Origin: Thauera aromatica K172
GTDB taxonomy: Bacteria; Pseudomonadota; Gammaproteobacteria; Burkholderiales; Rhodocyclaceae
Assembly: GCF_003030465.1 (NCBI RefSeq)
Contig: NZ_CP028339.1
Span: forward strand, 186,001 to 250,000
Direction: 5' to 3'
Length of the DNA stretch: 64,000 bases
Positions 26,618 through 35,060 of the stretch are shown piece after piece. The notes beneath the pieces were generated by a model, which was not told the origin of the DNA, made no database searches, and was given only the letters and a program-made list of their open reading frames with translations. The number at the start of each line of letters is the position of its first letter. The first letter of the stretch is position 1. A program made the position numbers and the translations under genes.

Positions 26618-27538
26618 TCAGTCCGCGGCGCAGGCTTTCATGACACCCAGCATCCACTGCAACGCTGGATCAGCCTGACTGTACTTGTGCCATTGGATGA
26701 TTTCGACCAGCGGCGGCATCTCCATTGGTGGAGGGAGCAGACGCAGCGGCAGGAAGTCGGCATAAAATTGTGCCAGCCGGCGGTGCACGGTAGCGATCCG
26801 GTGAGTTCCGACCAGTAGCTGCGGCACGCTGTTGAAAGTGGTGGTCACGACCTCGACGCGCCGCTCCCGGCCAAAGCGGGCGAAGAACCACTCCTCGATG
26901 GCCGGGGTGCGTTGCCGTCTGCCGAAGCTGACCCGCACATGGCCCATGTCGAGGAATTGATCGACCGTCAGCCGCTCGCCGACCTCGGGGTTTTCCGACC
27001 ATCTCACGCAGACGTATTCATCCTGGAACAGCACTTCCCACGGGTGGCCTTCCTGGCGGAATTTTTCCGGAATGATGAGGAAATCGAACTCGCCACGGTC
27101 GAGCGCCGCCCAGGGCTCTTCGAGATGCGGAACCATGTCGATGGTGACCCCTGGTGCCTCGTGCTGCAGGCGCTGCAGCACGCGGTTCATGAGCACCGTC
27201 GAGACGTAGTCCGAAAGCATGATCCGGAATTGTCGGCGGGAGCGGGCGGGGTCGAAGACGGGACGCGTCTCGACCGTGGTGCGGATGTGGATCAGACACT
27301 CGCGGACGGGGATCGCGAGGCTTTCCCCGAGGGGGGTCGGCACCATCCTGCGGCCGACCGACATCAGGAGCTCGTCTCCGAAAAACTCCCGCAGACGGCC
27401 CAAGGCTTCGCTGGTGGAGGAGGGGCTTCTATGCAGCCGCTGTGCGGCGCGTGTGATGCTCTGTTCCGTCAGCAAAACGTCCAGAGTGACCAGAAGGTTC
27501 AGGTCGAGGCGATGAAAGTTCACAGCATGAATGGTCAT
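26618..27538 (-). CDS. LysR family regulator of the F420/LLM operon
   Basis: 306 residues. It has an N-terminal winged helix-turn-helix (LDLNLLVTLDVLL, then SITRAAQRLHRSPSSTSEAL) and an effector-binding domain. It resembles the NodD/PnpR-like branch and is clearly paralogous to the LysR at 37.5-38.4 kb (shared GRRMVPTPL, DYVSxVLM, HRLA/QRLADFY patterns). It is divergent from the LLM gene, and a near-perfect inverted repeat at 27569-27591 lies between them. It should control the downstream F420/PhlG operon. Confidence 0.9.
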   Translation of the reverse strand: MTIHAVNFHRLDLNLLVTLDVLLTEQSITRAAQRLHRSPSSTSEALGRLREFFGDELLMSVGRRMVPTPLGESLAIPVRECLIHIRTTVETRPVFDPARSRRQFRIMLSDYVSTVLMNRVLQRLQHEAPGVTIDMVPHLEEPWAALDRGEFDFLIIPEKFRQEGHPWEVLFQDEYVCVRWSENPEVGERLTVDQFLDMGHVRVSFGRRQRTPAIEEWFFARFGRERRVEVVTTTFNSVPQLLVGTHRIATVHRRLAQFYADFLPLRLLPPPMEMPPLVEIIQWHKYSQADPALQWMLGVMKACAAD

Positions 27539-27568
27539 TCGGTTTTGCCGAAAGGATACTTCGTATGA

Positions 27569-27591
27569 ATCGACTTATCAAATAAGTTGAT
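27569..27591. promoter_or_regulatory. LysR-type binding site
   Basis: A 23-base inverted repeat with one mismatch: ATC-g-ACTTAT, a CAA centre, ATAAGT-t-GAT. It contains a T-N11-A core and lies about 30 bases upstream of the LysR start and 50 bases upstream of the LLM start, which is the classic place for a LysR recognition site. Confidence 0.6.
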
Positions 27592-27640
27592 CAAACCTAT
27601 CCTGGGTTCTCCCACCACCCAAATTCAACGGGAGAGCACC

Positions 27641-28672
27641 TTGAAATTCGGTATTTCTCTGACATTTTCCAACCCGGGCGGACGTATTCCGGTCGATCGC
27701 CTGATCGAGTCCCAGGTCGCGCACTCCGTACTCGCCGACGAATGCGGCTTCGATCAAGTCTGGATGGCGGAGCACCACGGTTCCGAGAATTATTTCCCCG
27801 CCCAGCTGTGCATGCTGTCGGTGCTGGCGACGAAGACGAAGCGGGTCAGATTGGGCAGTTTCATCATCGTGATGCCGCTCTACCACCCCATCCACGTGGC
27901 CGAGCAGGCGGTGATCGTTGATCAACTTTCGGGCGGGCGACTGGATCTTGGTCTGGGAATCGGCAACTTCCAGGAGGAGTTCGACAACTTCGGTGTTTCT
28001 CGCAAGGAGCGCGCCTCGCGGATGGAAGAAAGCGTCGAGATCATCAGCGGGCTGTGGTCGCAAAAGAATTTCTCCTACTCGGGCAAGCACTACAACCTCA
28101 CCGACTTCACCATGAATCCGCGCCCGGTGCAGCCGCAGGCGCCGATCTGGCTGGCTGGTAACGCGCCGGCGGCGATCGATCGTGCCGCGCGTTATGGTTA
28201 TCACCTGGCTGGATCGGGCACCGGCTTCGATCTCTACGAGGCGAAGCTGCGTGAATACGGCCGCGATCCCAAGGATTTCAACAAGGCCATGCTGGTGTAT
28301 TGCGTGCTGGCGAAAACCCGTGAGGAAGCCTGGCGACGTGCCGGCGAGCCGATGATCCGTTGGCTCACCTACTACAAGAACGAGTTCGACCGCCATCCCG
28401 ACTTCGAGTGGTTCAGGCAAAAGCCGGGAGGCTATTTCGGTGTCGACCCGCTGCCGGATCCGAGCGACGTGGAAAGCTTGCAGCGCCTGCACTTCCTCGG
28501 CTCCCCCTTCCTCATCGGCACCCCTGAGGACGTCATCGAACCGTTCAAGCGCATTCAGGCCATGGGGGTGACCCATCCCGTGCTCTGCCAGCACTTCGGC
28601 GGCATGGATCCGGCCTACAGCGAAGAGACGATTCGCCTCTTCGGCCAGGGTGTGATTCCTCACTTCCGCTGA
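27641..28672 (+). CDS. luciferase-like (LLM) flavin/F420 oxidoreductase
   Basis: 343 residues. I start it at TTG 27641, which gives MKFGISLTFSN, the usual LLM N-terminus, behind GGGAGAG; the longer frame from 27587 would begin inside the operator. It has a bacterial luciferase-type TIM barrel with WMAEHHGSENYF (E44-H45-H46), RVRLGSFIIVMPLYHP, LDLGLGIGNFQEEF and PIWLAGNAPAAI. The EHH motif is typical of FMN-dependent members, whereas F420-dependent ones often have a D-H type motif, so the cofactor is open even though it heads an F420 biosynthesis operon. It could be a monooxygenase or a hydride-transfer reductase for the pathway substrate. It is seven bases from cofE. Confidence 0.82.
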   Translation: MKFGISLTFSNPGGRIPVDRLIESQVAHSVLADECGFDQVWMAEHHGSENYFPAQLCMLSVLATKTKRVRLGSFIIVMPLYHPIHVAEQAVIVDQLSGGRLDLGLGIGNFQEEFDNFGVSRKERASRMEESVEIISGLWSQKNFSYSGKHYNLTDFTMNPRPVQPQAPIWLAGNAPAAIDRAARYGYHLAGSGTGFDLYEAKLREYGRDPKDFNKAMLVYCVLAKTREEAWRRAGEPMIRWLTYYKNEFDRHPDFEWFRQKPGGYFGVDPLPDPSDVESLQRLHFLGSPFLIGTPEDVIEPFKRIQAMGVTHPVLCQHFGGMDPAYSEETIRLFGQGVIPHFR

Positions 28673-28678
28673 GCAGCA

Positions 28679-29452
28679 ATGAACATCGCCAACCGTATTG
28701 AATTGATCGCGCTGCCCGGCCTGCCTGCAGTGAAGCCGGGCGACGCGCTCGACGGGCTGGTGGCGCAAGGCCTCGACGCCGCACGCATCGATCTGTGCGA
28801 TGGCGATGTCGTGGTGTTTGCACAAAAAGTGGTGTCGAAAGCGGAAGGCCGCCTGGTCGATCTGCGTTCGGTTACGCCATCTCCCCGGGCGGAAGAGGTG
28901 GCGCGTCAGGTGGACAAGGATCCCCGGCTGGTCGAACTCATCCTCCGCGAGTCGAAACGGATCGTGCGCCAGCGCCGGGACGTGTTGGTCGTCGAGCATC
29001 GACTCGGCTTCGTGATGGCCAATGCCGGTATCGACCAGTCCAACGTCGCGTCCGCCGCAGAGGGCGAGTTCGCCCTGCTGCTTCCCGAGGATCCGGATGC
29101 GAGTGCACTGCGCTTGCGTGCGGCGCTCGCCCGCAGCTGCGGTGCCCGTACCGGGGTGATCATCAACGACAGTTTCGGCCGGCCGTGGCGGCGCGGTACG
29201 GCGGGGGTCGCCATCGGCTGTGCCGGGCTGCCGGCGCTGCGCGACCTGCGTGGGCGGCCCGATCTGTTCGGACGCACGCTGCGCGTCACCGAGATCGGCC
29301 TGGCCGATGAAATCGCTGCTGCCGCATCGCTGCTGATGGGGCAGGCGGACGAAGCCCGGCCGGTGGTCATCGTGCGCGGTTTGGACATACATGGGCCGGC
29401 GCTGGCGGCGCAGGTGCTCGTCCGGCCGCCGGAAGAGGATCTGTTCCGGTGA
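28679..29452 (+). CDS. cofE: F420-0:gamma-glutamyl ligase CofE
   Basis: 257 residues, the length of a single-domain CofE. It has the family sequence IELIALPGLPAVKPGDALDG, GDVVVFAQKVVSKAEGR, VMANAGIDQSN and GVIINDSFGRPWRRGTAGVA. It adds glutamates to F420-0 with GTP. Actinobacterial FbiB carries an extra C-terminal nitroreductase-like domain that reduces dehydro-F420-0, and that domain is absent here. So either an unlinked reductase does this step, or the cell makes an F420 variant that does not need it, as the 3-phospho-D-glycerate route would. The stop overlaps the cofD start. Confidence 0.93.
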   Translation: MNIANRIELIALPGLPAVKPGDALDGLVAQGLDAARIDLCDGDVVVFAQKVVSKAEGRLVDLRSVTPSPRAEEVARQVDKDPRLVELILRESKRIVRQRRDVLVVEHRLGFVMANAGIDQSNVASAAEGEFALLLPEDPDASALRLRAALARSCGARTGVIINDSFGRPWRRGTAGVAIGCAGLPALRDLRGRPDLFGRTLRVTEIGLADEIAAAASLLMGQADEARPVVIVRGLDIHGPALAAQVLVRPPEEDLFR

Positions 29453-30399
29453 ACGGGCGGGTGATCGCGCTGGCCGGCGGCGTGGGGGGCGCGAAGCTGG
29501 CGCTCGGCCTGTCGCGCGTGCTGGCGCCGGGGGCGCTGACCGTGATCGCCAATACCGGGGACGATTTCACCCACCTGGGGCTGGCGATTTCTCCGGATAT
29601 CGACACGCTCACTTATACCCTCGCCGGCCTGGCCGATCCGCTGCAAGGCTGGGGGCGCCGCGGCGAAACCTGGGCCTTCATGACGGCGTTGCAGCAACTG
29701 GGAGGAGAAACCTGGTTCCGGCTCGGCGACCAGGATCTGGCTCTGCACGTCGAGCGCACGCACCGGCTGGTGGCGGGGGAAAGCCTTTCCGCCGTTACCG
29801 AACGTGTCCGGCAGCGCCTGGGGGTGGCGACCGCCATCGTGCCGATGACGGACGACACGGTGCGCACGCGGCTGCGCACCGACGAGGGCTGGCTCGATTT
29901 CCAGGACTATTTCGTGCGCCGTCGCTGCGTGCCGTGCGTGCATGAGATCGCCTATCACGGGGCGGAAAACGCCCGCCCGGCCGAAGCGCTGCGGCAGTCG
30001 CTGGCGGACGAGACGCTGCGCGCTGTGGTCATCTGCCCTTCCAACCCGCTGCTCAGCATCGCCCCCATCCTGGCCATGCCGGGAGTGAGGGCGGCGCTGG
30101 CCGGCTGTACGGCACCGGTGATCGCGGTGTCGCCCCTCATCGGCGGACAGGCGGTGAAGGGGCCGACGGCGAAGCTGATGCGGGAGTTGGGCAAGGAGGT
30201 CGGCGTAGGCGGCATCGCCCGCTGCTACGCGGGGCTGATCGACGCATTGCTCATCGACGCCGGCGACAGGCCGGCTGGTCCGGCGCAGGAGATAGAGTGG
30301 ATTGATGCGCCGCTCCTGATGAGCACGATCGAGGACCGTGAGCACCTGGCTGTGGCCGTTCTGGCCGCCGCGGATCGGTTGTCGAGGAGGGCTGGGTGA
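29449..30399 (+). CDS. cofD: 2-phospho-L-lactate transferase CofD
   Basis: 316 residues from GTG 29449, overlapping cofE by four bases. It has the CofD/FbiA pattern VIALAGGVGGAKLALGL near the N-terminus, VIANTGDDFTHLGLAISPDI, IVPMTDDTVRTR, VICPSNPLLSIAPIL and VSPLIGGQAVKGPTAKLM. The enzyme transfers the activated phospho-acid moiety from its guanylylated form to Fo, giving F420-0 or its dehydro or 3PG variant. The whole active-site framework is present and there is no sign of decay. Confidence 0.94.
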   Translation: MNGRVIALAGGVGGAKLALGLSRVLAPGALTVIANTGDDFTHLGLAISPDIDTLTYTLAGLADPLQGWGRRGETWAFMTALQQLGGETWFRLGDQDLALHVERTHRLVAGESLSAVTERVRQRLGVATAIVPMTDDTVRTRLRTDEGWLDFQDYFVRRRCVPCVHEIAYHGAENARPAEALRQSLADETLRAVVICPSNPLLSIAPILAMPGVRAALAGCTAPVIAVSPLIGGQAVKGPTAKLMRELGKEVGVGGIARCYAGLIDALLIDAGDRPAGPAQEIEWIDAPLLMSTIEDREHLAVAVLAAADRLSRRAG

Positions 30400-31064
30400 T
30401 GAAAGGCGTCTGGGCAGTGGTGCCGGCCAAGCCGTTCGAGCAGGCGAAGCAGCGTCTGAGTGGACTGCTGCCCGTCGCGGTGCGGCGGGAGTTGGCGTGG
30501 GCGATGCTGGAAGACGTGCTGGACAGTCTCTCCAGTGTCGGCCGGTTTGCCGGTATCGTCGTCGCGACGACCGATCCTGCGGTCGCCCGGGTGGCGCGTG
30601 GGCATGGTTGCGAAGTGTTCAGCGAGGAACCTGGTGGCGGCCTGAGCGCAGCGGTCATGGCCGCTGCCAGAAGGTTGGCTGCGGAAGGCTGTGGCACCGT
30701 GGTCGCCATCCCCGCCGATGTGCCCGGCATTTCAGCGCGGGAACTGGAAATGCTCCTGGAACGACATGGCGACGGGCCGGGCGTCACGCTTGTTCCTGCC
30801 CACGATGGCGGTGGGACCAACGCCATCGTGATGACCCCGCCAGATGCCATCGAGCTTGCTTACGGCGAGAACAGCTTCCGCCGCCATCTGCAGGCGGCCC
30901 GTCGTGCCGGCATGGAGGCTGCGGTCCTCACCCTGTCGGGGATCGCGCACGACATCGATTTTCCCCAGGACGTGGCGCTCTTCATGCGGCACCCCTCACC
31001 GACCCGCGCATGGCGCCGGCTGAAAACCTGTTTCGCGCTTTCCGACGATCCTCTCGCAGCATAA
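30399..31064 (+). CDS. cofC: phospho-acid guanylyltransferase CofC (FbiD)
   Basis: 221 residues from ATG 30399, behind GAGGAGG; an alternative GTG lies one codon earlier. It has a nucleotidyltransferase fold with WAVVPAKPFEQAKQRLSGLL (glycine- and lysine-rich NTP loop), VVATTDPAVARVA, VVAIPADVPGISARELEML and HDGGGTNAIVMTPP. CofC couples GTP to 2-phospho-L-lactate, phosphoenolpyruvate or 3-phospho-D-glycerate. Which one it uses decides the F420 type and cannot be read safely by eye. It is coupled to cofD by overlap and is followed eight bases later by the fused cofG-cofH gene. Confidence 0.92.
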   Translation: MKGVWAVVPAKPFEQAKQRLSGLLPVAVRRELAWAMLEDVLDSLSSVGRFAGIVVATTDPAVARVARGHGCEVFSEEPGGGLSAAVMAAARRLAAEGCGTVVAIPADVPGISARELEMLLERHGDGPGVTLVPAHDGGGTNAIVMTPPDAIELAYGENSFRRHLQAARRAGMEAAVLTLSGIAHDIDFPQDVALFMRHPSPTRAWRRLKTCFALSDDPLAA

Positions 31065-31072
31065 GGACAATC

Positions 31073-33544
31073 ATGCATTCACCCTCTTCGATCCCGGACG
31101 ATCTGTCCGCGCTACTCGAGCGTGCCCGCGCGGGAACGCCTCCCACCGAGGCCGAAGCGCAGCTACTGGCCGAGTGCAACGACTTGCAGGCATTGATGGC
31201 GACGGCTGCGGCCATTCGCGACATGGCCTTTGGTGACCGCATCACCTATTCACGCAAGGTCTTCATCCCCCTGACCCGGCTGTGCCGCGACAGTTGTGGC
31301 TATTGCACCTTCTCCCAGCAGCCGAAGCTGGGTGAAAAAGTCTTTCTCGATCCCGAAGAGGTGATTGCCATCGCTGAAGCGGGGCGTCGCGCCGGCTGCA
31401 AGGAAGCGCTGTTTACCCTCGGCGATCAGCCTGAGGCACGCTATCCGGCAGCGCGCGAGGAGCTCGCTGCGCGCGGCTATGCCAGCACGCTGGATTATCT
31501 CGGGGCGATGGCCGCACTGGTCCTCGAGCGCACCGGCCTGCTCCCCCACCTCAATCCCGGAATCATGCCGCGCAATGCGTTGCAGACATTGCGCCCACAC
31601 GCGGTGTCGATGGGGCTGATGCTTGAGAGTACGGCCGAGCGCCTGGGCCGGCGCGGCGGCCCTCATGCCGGCTGCCCGGACAAGCATCCCGCGATGCGCC
31701 TGGCGGCGATCGCAGCAGCGGGCGAGGCGGCGATTCCATTTACCAGCGGGATCCTGGTCGGGATCGGCGAGACACGCGCCGAGCGCATCGACGCCCTGCT
31801 TGCCTTGCGTGCCCTCCATGAACGCTACGGCCACCTCCAGGAGCTCATCATCCAGAATTTCCGGGCCAAACCGGGTACGGCGATGGCGCACGCGGCCGAG
31901 CCGCCATTCGAGGAGCATTTGTGGACCGTCGCCGTGGCGCGCATCCTGCTGCGCGGGACGACGAGCATCCAGGCTCCGCCCAACCTGAGTGCCGGTGCGC
32001 ACACGCGCCTGATCGAGGCTGGCCTCGACGACTGGGGTGGCGTTTCTCCCGTCACCTGCGATCACGTGAATCCGGAAGCGCCCTGGCCACAGCTCGATGT
32101 GCTCGCGCAGTCCTGCGCGGCGGCTGGGAAAGTGCTGGTCGAACGCCTCGCCACACATCCCCGCTACCTGGATGCCGCCGACCGGTGGTTGGCGCCGGAA
32201 ATCCGGAAACGGGTGCTGTCGTTGATGGATGCGGCGTGCCACGCACGTCCGGACGACTGGTCGCCGGGAAGTGCGGCAGTGCTGCGGCCAGAGCCGCAGC
32301 ACGTGCGCGGTCATGCCGGCACTCCGGCGCGGAGGGCTCTGATTCGAACGCTTGACGGCCTGCTTGCCGGACGGGAGCCGACGGAGGCGGAGGTTGTCGC
32401 CCTGTTCGATGCCCGCGATGAAGATTTCTGGCTGGTATGCCGAGCCGCCGATATGCTGCGGCGCGAAGCCAACGGCGAGGTGGTGGGCTACGTTGTCAAC
32501 CGCAACATCACCTATACCAACCTGTGCATTTACCAGTGCCGTTTCTGCGCTTTCTCGAAGGGCAAGTTCAGCGCCAACCTGCGTGGCCAGCCTTATGACT
32601 TCGATCTGGCGGAAATCGCACGGCGTGCCGCAGAGGGCTGGGCGCGCGGTGCAACCGAGGTGTGCATCCAGGGAGGCATCCACCCGTCCTACAACGGGCA
32701 GCACTATCTGGATATCGTCGCCGCCGTGAAGGCGGCCGCACCGGACATCCATATTCACGCGTTCTCGCCCCTGGAAATCCAGCAGGGAGCGGCCAGCCTG
32801 GGGATGGACATCCGCGCCTTCCTGACCGAACTCAGGCAGGCTGGCCTGGGCACCTTGCCGGGAACGGCGGCCGAGATCCTGGATGACGAGGTTCGCCGCC
32901 TGATCTGTCCGGACAAGCTTTCCACTGAGCAATGGCTCAACGTGGTGGAAACCGCTCATGCCGTAGGGCTGCCCACGACCGCCACCATCATGTTCGGCCA
33001 TGTCGAGCGGCCGGTGCACTGGGCGCGCCACCTGCTTCATCTGCGCCGCCTGCAGATGCGTACTGGTGGGCTGACCGAATTCATTCCGTTGCCGTTCATC
33101 GCGGAGCAGACCCCCTTGTTCCTGAAAGGGCGTTCGCGTGCAGGGGCGACGTTGCGCGAATCGGTGCTGATGCATGCGGTGGCGCGGCTGGTCCTGCATC
33201 CCTTGGTCAGGAACATCCAGGCCTCCTGGGTCAAGATGGGGCGGCAGGGGATCGAGCTGTGTCTGGCGGCAGGGGTCAACGATTTCGGCGGCACGCTGAT
33301 GGACGAAAGCATTTCTCGCGCGGCCGGGGCCGAGCATGGCCAGGAGATGAGCCCCGCGGAGATCGAGTCCGCGATCCGTGCCTGCGGGCGCACTCCGCGG
33401 CAGCGCACCACCCTGTATGGCGACGTGACGGCCGAACGGCGTGCGCGGGCAAATACCCATTACCGCAACCACCCCGGCTGCGCCCAGGTGCCGGAGGTCG
33501 CGTCCAGAACCGAAGGAGAGCAGGATGCATGCGTTTTACCGTAG
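31073..33544 (+). CDS. fbiC: FO synthase, fused CofG-CofH (FbiC type)
   Basis: 823 residues from ATG 31073, behind AAGGAC; the open frame from 30338 overlaps cofC and is not used. It has two radical SAM domains in the FbiC order. The N-terminal CofG half has C71-x3-C75-x2-C78 (RLCRDSCGYCTFSQQ), and the C-terminal CofH half has C485-x3-C489-x2-C492 (NLCIYQCRFCAFSKG). Together they join 5-amino-6-ribitylamino-uracil and tyrosine to form FO, the deazaflavin chromophore. The fusion is typical of actinobacteria and of the scattered proteobacteria that make F420, while archaea mostly keep the genes apart. It overlaps the FrhB-like gene by 20 bases. Confidence 0.95.
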   Translation: MHSPSSIPDDLSALLERARAGTPPTEAEAQLLAECNDLQALMATAAAIRDMAFGDRITYSRKVFIPLTRLCRDSCGYCTFSQQPKLGEKVFLDPEEVIAIAEAGRRAGCKEALFTLGDQPEARYPAAREELAARGYASTLDYLGAMAALVLERTGLLPHLNPGIMPRNALQTLRPHAVSMGLMLESTAERLGRRGGPHAGCPDKHPAMRLAAIAAAGEAAIPFTSGILVGIGETRAERIDALLALRALHERYGHLQELIIQNFRAKPGTAMAHAAEPPFEEHLWTVAVARILLRGTTSIQAPPNLSAGAHTRLIEAGLDDWGGVSPVTCDHVNPEAPWPQLDVLAQSCAAAGKVLVERLATHPRYLDAADRWLAPEIRKRVLSLMDAACHARPDDWSPGSAAVLRPEPQHVRGHAGTPARRALIRTLDGLLAGREPTEAEVVALFDARDEDFWLVCRAADMLRREANGEVVGYVVNRNITYTNLCIYQCRFCAFSKGKFSANLRGQPYDFDLAEIARRAAEGWARGATEVCIQGGIHPSYNGQHYLDIVAAVKAAAPDIHIHAFSPLEIQQGAASLGMDIRAFLTELRQAGLGTLPGTAAEILDDEVRRLICPDKLSTEQWLNVVETAHAVGLPTTATIMFGHVERPVHWARHLLHLRRLQMRTGGLTEFIPLPFIAEQTPLFLKGRSRAGATLRESVLMHAVARLVLHPLVRNIQASWVKMGRQGIELCLAAGVNDFGGTLMDESISRAAGAEHGQEMSPAEIESAIRACGRTPRQRTTLYGDVTAERRARANTHYRNHPGCAQVPEVASRTEGEQDACVLP

Positions 33545-35000
33545 CAGTTTCAAGGACATGATGAATGATGTCGTGGCGGCAGGCGCGTGCTGCGAATGCG
33601 GAAGCTGCGTCGCAGTCTGCCCGCACGGCATCATCAGGTATGTCGATGGCAAGCCTGAACGAGCCTCGAAAACGCCCGCTCCCTTCGACAAGTGCGGCGT
33701 CAGCGAAGGAATCGGGTGCGATGTCTGCGCCGCGGTCTGTCCGCGCCTGTGGCCGCGTGAGCCGCATCTGCGCGGTGTCGCGTTCTCCGACGATCGTGGC
33801 TACGAAGGCATTTTCGGGGTCTATCGCCATATCTTCGTGGCGCGCACGCGCGACCAGGATGTGCTCGGCCGCGCCCAGGATGGCGGCGTGGTCACCGCCT
33901 TGCTGGCCTGGGCGCGGGAGGCTGGCCACATCGACGGCGCCGTCGTCGCCGCGGTGGGCGAACAGGATGAGCCGTGCTTCCCCACGCCCAAGCTGGCGAC
34001 CACGGTGGAGCAGATCCGGGCGAGTGCCGGTAGCTGGTACACGTATTGCCCGAATACGCTCGCCTTGAGCGAGGCCAAGGAGCGAAATCTCGGTCGCCTC
34101 GCCTTCGTCGGTGTGCCGTGCCAGATCACGCCGCTACGCAAGATGGTGCATACCGATGCCGGCATGCTGCTGAAGGCCGGCAAGAAGCCTCACGTGGTTG
34201 CGCGCCAGCGTGAATTCATGCGCGATCCGGCTGGGCGAGTTGCCTTCGCGGTTGGTCTGTTCTGCACCGAAGTGTTCACGCCGGCGTTGATGACCGAGCG
34301 TGTCGCAGAGCGGATGGACATTCCGCTTTCCGACATCAGCAAGGTCAATGTCAAAGGTGAGGTGCGCATCTTCCGCAAGAGCGGTGCGGAGATGGGGCGG
34401 ATCCCGCTCGAGGAAGCGATGGGTGATTATCAGCGTCCTGCCTGCCAGCATTGTGGTGATTTCTCCGCCGAAATGGCCGACATCAGTTGCGGCGGAGTCG
34501 GCACCGATGCTGCCACCATCGTCGTGCTGCGGACGCAGAAGGGGGTGGAGCTCTGGCGCGATTTCGAGGCCAGCGGCCAGGTCGACGTATGGCCGATCGC
34601 CGAGCATAAGAAGGCGTGGAGTATCCTCCTGCGCCTGGCCAGGCAGCAGCGGGAGCGCGTACCGCAGCGCGCGGCGCATACCGGTTCGGCGCCGGAGCTG
34701 CCGGGATATGTCCCCGGCGACGATGCCAGACGCGGGCATCAAATGCTGACCGAGGCCGGAAAATCCGCCGAAGAAATCGCCGCCTGCCTTGCGGCAGCCT
34801 ACGAGGAAGCCGGAGGCTCGGCCAGCGTGAGCAGCGCTCCGGGATGGGTCATTCCCGGCGATCCGGGCGAGCCTGCGCCCGGCGAGAAGCGCCGCCTGCC
34901 ACCTCCGCCGCACCCGGAGCAGGGGGGAGGATCGCCGTCTGGCTGTATGGAAAAACACGTTTCAGCACCGATGGATGGCATTGCAACAATCGATTTGTGA
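33525..35000 (+). CDS. FrhB-type coenzyme F420 oxidoreductase beta subunit-like protein
   Basis: 491 residues from ATG 33525, behind AAGGAGAG. The N-terminus carries ferredoxin-like Cys clusters (CCECGSCVAVCPHG near residue 19, CDVCAAVCPR near 67). It is followed by the FrhB/FdhB N and C domains (VGVPCQITPLRKM; CQHCGDFSAEMADISCGGVG), which hold FAD and [4Fe-4S] clusters and let F420H2 exchange electrons. The last 100 residues are a Pro/Gly-rich extension. FrhB proteins join F420 to ferredoxin, sulfite, formate or hydrogenase partners. No partner hydrogenase or formate dehydrogenase is adjacent, so it may supply electrons to an unlinked acceptor, to the RACE protein, or to the MetVF fusion. 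That link is inference. Confidence 0.88.
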   Translation: MHAFYRSSFKDMMNDVVAAGACCECGSCVAVCPHGIIRYVDGKPERASKTPAPFDKCGVSEGIGCDVCAAVCPRLWPREPHLRGVAFSDDRGYEGIFGVYRHIFVARTRDQDVLGRAQDGGVVTALLAWAREAGHIDGAVVAAVGEQDEPCFPTPKLATTVEQIRASAGSWYTYCPNTLALSEAKERNLGRLAFVGVPCQITPLRKMVHTDAGMLLKAGKKPHVVARQREFMRDPAGRVAFAVGLFCTEVFTPALMTERVAERMDIPLSDISKVNVKGEVRIFRKSGAEMGRIPLEEAMGDYQRPACQHCGDFSAEMADISCGGVGTDAATIVVLRTQKGVELWRDFEASGQVDVWPIAEHKKAWSILLRLARQQRERVPQRAAHTGSAPELPGYVPGDDARRGHQMLTEAGKSAEEIAACLAAAYEEAGGSASVSSAPGWVIPGDPGEPAPGEKRRLPPPPHPEQGGGSPSGCMEKHVSAPMDGIATIDL

Positions 35001-35060
35001 GATAGCTGCGCGCCTCTTTATTCTCAATCACCGACACCGTGATCGAAAAGGAGATGCCCA

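Noticed and set aside
27587-27640. Earlier TTG start for the LLM protein
   Set aside because: It would begin inside the operator repeat and add residues absent from the family; TTG 27641 gives the standard N-terminus behind GGGAGAG.
30338-31072. 245-residue N-terminal extension of the CofG-CofH protein
   Set aside because: It lies over cofC in another frame; AAGGAC before ATG 31073 and the normal FbiC length support the shorter form.
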